Assembly: GCA_016783865.1 (NCBI GenBank)
Contig: JADHVS010000029.1
Coordinates: 1-33,398 of the forward strand
Direction of reading: 5' to 3'
Source of the DNA: Bacteroidales bacterium
Lineage (GTDB): Bacteria > Bacteroidota > Bacteroidia > Bacteroidales > SM23-62
DNA: 33,398 nt
Position numbers and translations under genes: made by a program
The notes under the pieces: generated by a model
Told to the model about the DNA's origin: nothing
Databases searched by the model: none
The model's input: only the letters and a program-made list of their open reading frames with translations
Shown: in pieces, positions 32,459 through 33,398 of the stretch
How the letters are laid out: every line of letters starts with the position of its first letter
How positions within the stretch are numbered: the stretch's first letter is position 1

Positions 32459-33262
32459 TTAATCTTGAATCTTCAATTGGTAGATCTCTTTTTTATAATA
32501 AGTCCAACCGTCTTTGCCCAGTCCTGCAAAGCTTTTACTATCAATCACAAATGCCATGCCTTCTACCGGGTACCCGGGATAGTTCTCAATCTGCTGCCAT
32601 GAATCAGTCAGATAGTCATATTCCCAGAAATCTGATGCGAGATCGTTAGCTCCGGAATGGGGACCGGTTTCAAAATGTATCTGCCCGGTACCCAGATACC
32701 CTTTATTATTTATTGAAAAGGCAATTGCTTTATATCTTGGATATCCACCGAAATCATTTTTCTGGGTCCATGTGTCACTATCCATATCGTACTCCCAAAC
32801 ATCACGCATGGTCCTTAGATAAATTGAGTTTATTTTGCTTCCGGTGCTAATGAATGCCTTGTTATTTATTGTAAATGATACAGCATCCTTCCTTGGCGTG
32901 CCCGGAAAGGGTGCTATAAGTGTCCAGGTATCATTTTTCGGATCAAATTCCCACAAATCTGTAGCACCAACTGTTTCTTCCAATTCCGTATCATAGTATG
33001 ATCCTAATCCAAAGTAACCCTTATCAGTACCTGTGAAACAGATTGCCCCAGTTCTTGAATATCCCGGATAATCTGATAACCTTTTCCAACTATCCTCCGG
33101 TGGATTATACTCCCAAACCGAATTCCCGGTATACTCGTAAATCAAAATGTATCCCTTGTTATTGATTGAAAACCCTAGGGCTCCAGGAGCTTTATTCTGT
33201 GGAAAATCAGATAGCTGTGTCCACTTAGCTGGTGTGGCTTCAAATTTCCAGAAATCATTTAA
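32459..33262 (-). pseudogene. Kelch-repeat protein, 5'-truncated
   Basis: Contains consecutive kelch-type blades: DSWKRLSDYPGYSRTGAICF, DLWEFDPKNDTWTLIAPFPG, DVWEYDMDSDTWTQKNDFGG and DFWEYDYLTDSWQQIENYPG. From Met 33145 it is 228 aa. The frame stays open upstream to 33262, adding LNDFWKFEATPAKWTQLSDF and PQNKAPGALGFSINN, another blade, with no start codon before an in-frame TAG at 33263-33265. So the 5' part, including any signal peptide, is missing, and the break coincides with a hairpin that starts another unit at the right edge. Confidence 0.75.
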
Positions 33263-33264
33263 CT

Positions 33265-33295
33265 AAACCACTATGGATTAAAATCCATAGGTTTA
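33265..33295. repeat. Hairpin at kelch break point
   Basis: CTATGGAT (33271-33278) and ATCCATAG (33283-33290) form a perfect 8-bp stem with a TAAA loop, extended by AAACC/GGTTT with a two-base bulge. It sits exactly where the kelch frame is interrupted and just ahead of a new ORF, as at the end of an insertion element. Confidence 0.55.
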
Positions 33296-33307
33296 TTGAA
33301 GAAAAAA

Positions 33308-33398
33308 ATGAAATTTTTTAAACCTATTCCAAGACCCAATTCCCTTTTTCAGAGTTGGGCTTATCTTGATGATGTTCAAGATATTCTTGAACCATCTT
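33308..33398 (+). CDS. Partial ORF running off the right edge
   Basis: ATG at 33308 followed by 30 open codons to the window end: MKFFKPIPRPNSLFQSWAYL then DDVQDILEPS. I do not recognise it. Its position behind the hairpin that breaks the kelch frame makes a transposase or other mobile-element gene a possibility, but nothing in these residues proves it. Confidence 0.45.
   Translation, partial: MKFFKPIPRPNSLFQSWAYLDDVQDILEPS

Overview
The window is most consistent with a chromosomal segment of an anaerobic or facultative Bacteroidota (Bacteroidales/Marinilabiliales-like). The evidence is an ECF sigma factor paired with a FecR anti-sigma factor that ends in a DUF4974-type domain, carboxypeptidase-regulatory-domain proteins, an M56/BlaR1 peptidase fused to a TonB-C-like domain, Bacteroidota-type recombinases and moderate GC. 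Lineage is inferred from gene families only.

Layout: (a) 1-131 is the 5' end of a group II intron (class C signature) on the minus strand, sitting directly behind the terminator of a minus-strand block (223-4832): two paralogous regulatory-domain secreted proteins, an ECF sigma factor and FecR. (b) 4976-9456, plus strand: two tiny overlapping membrane ORFs, then a GH88 unsaturated-uronyl hydrolase, a TIM-barrel sugar isomerase/epimerase, a Gfo/Idh/MocA dehydrogenase and an SDR, which together look like an intracellular uronide or modified-sugar catabolic operon. (c) 9574-12817, minus: CDF cation exporter with a small beta-barrel, and a BlaI/M56 regulatory pair with a large imperfect palindrome upstream. 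(d) 13137-17770, minus: a corrinoid methyl-transfer locus (MetH-activation-domain protein, a 24-codon relic of a homocysteine methyltransferase, corrinoid protein, beta-barrel, MtaA/UroD-like methyltransferase, saccharopine-dehydrogenase-like enzyme). (e) 17999-24128, plus: L-fucose locus (fucI, a mutarotase-like lipoprotein, fucP, an SSS-family symporter) closed by a terminator that carries a second intron 5' fragment. (f) 24648-33398: a lower-GC accessory stretch with a tyrosine recombinase that has lost catalytic residues, a small partner, and many broken genes (lipoprotein, SpoIIE phosphatase, Fn3-like protein, serine-recombinase tail, lipoprotein/barrel, kelch protein) around an intact CPA2 antiporter.

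The most unusual pattern is a set of short tandem arrays, nearly all with 7-bp units, in most spacers of the first 18 kb. Several different unit sequences occur, some reused at distant sites. In several cases the stop codon and last residues of the adjacent gene are encoded by the array itself. Other notable points are the homocysteine-methyltransferase relic, the two intron ends each placed directly after an intrinsic terminator, and the degenerate recombinase.
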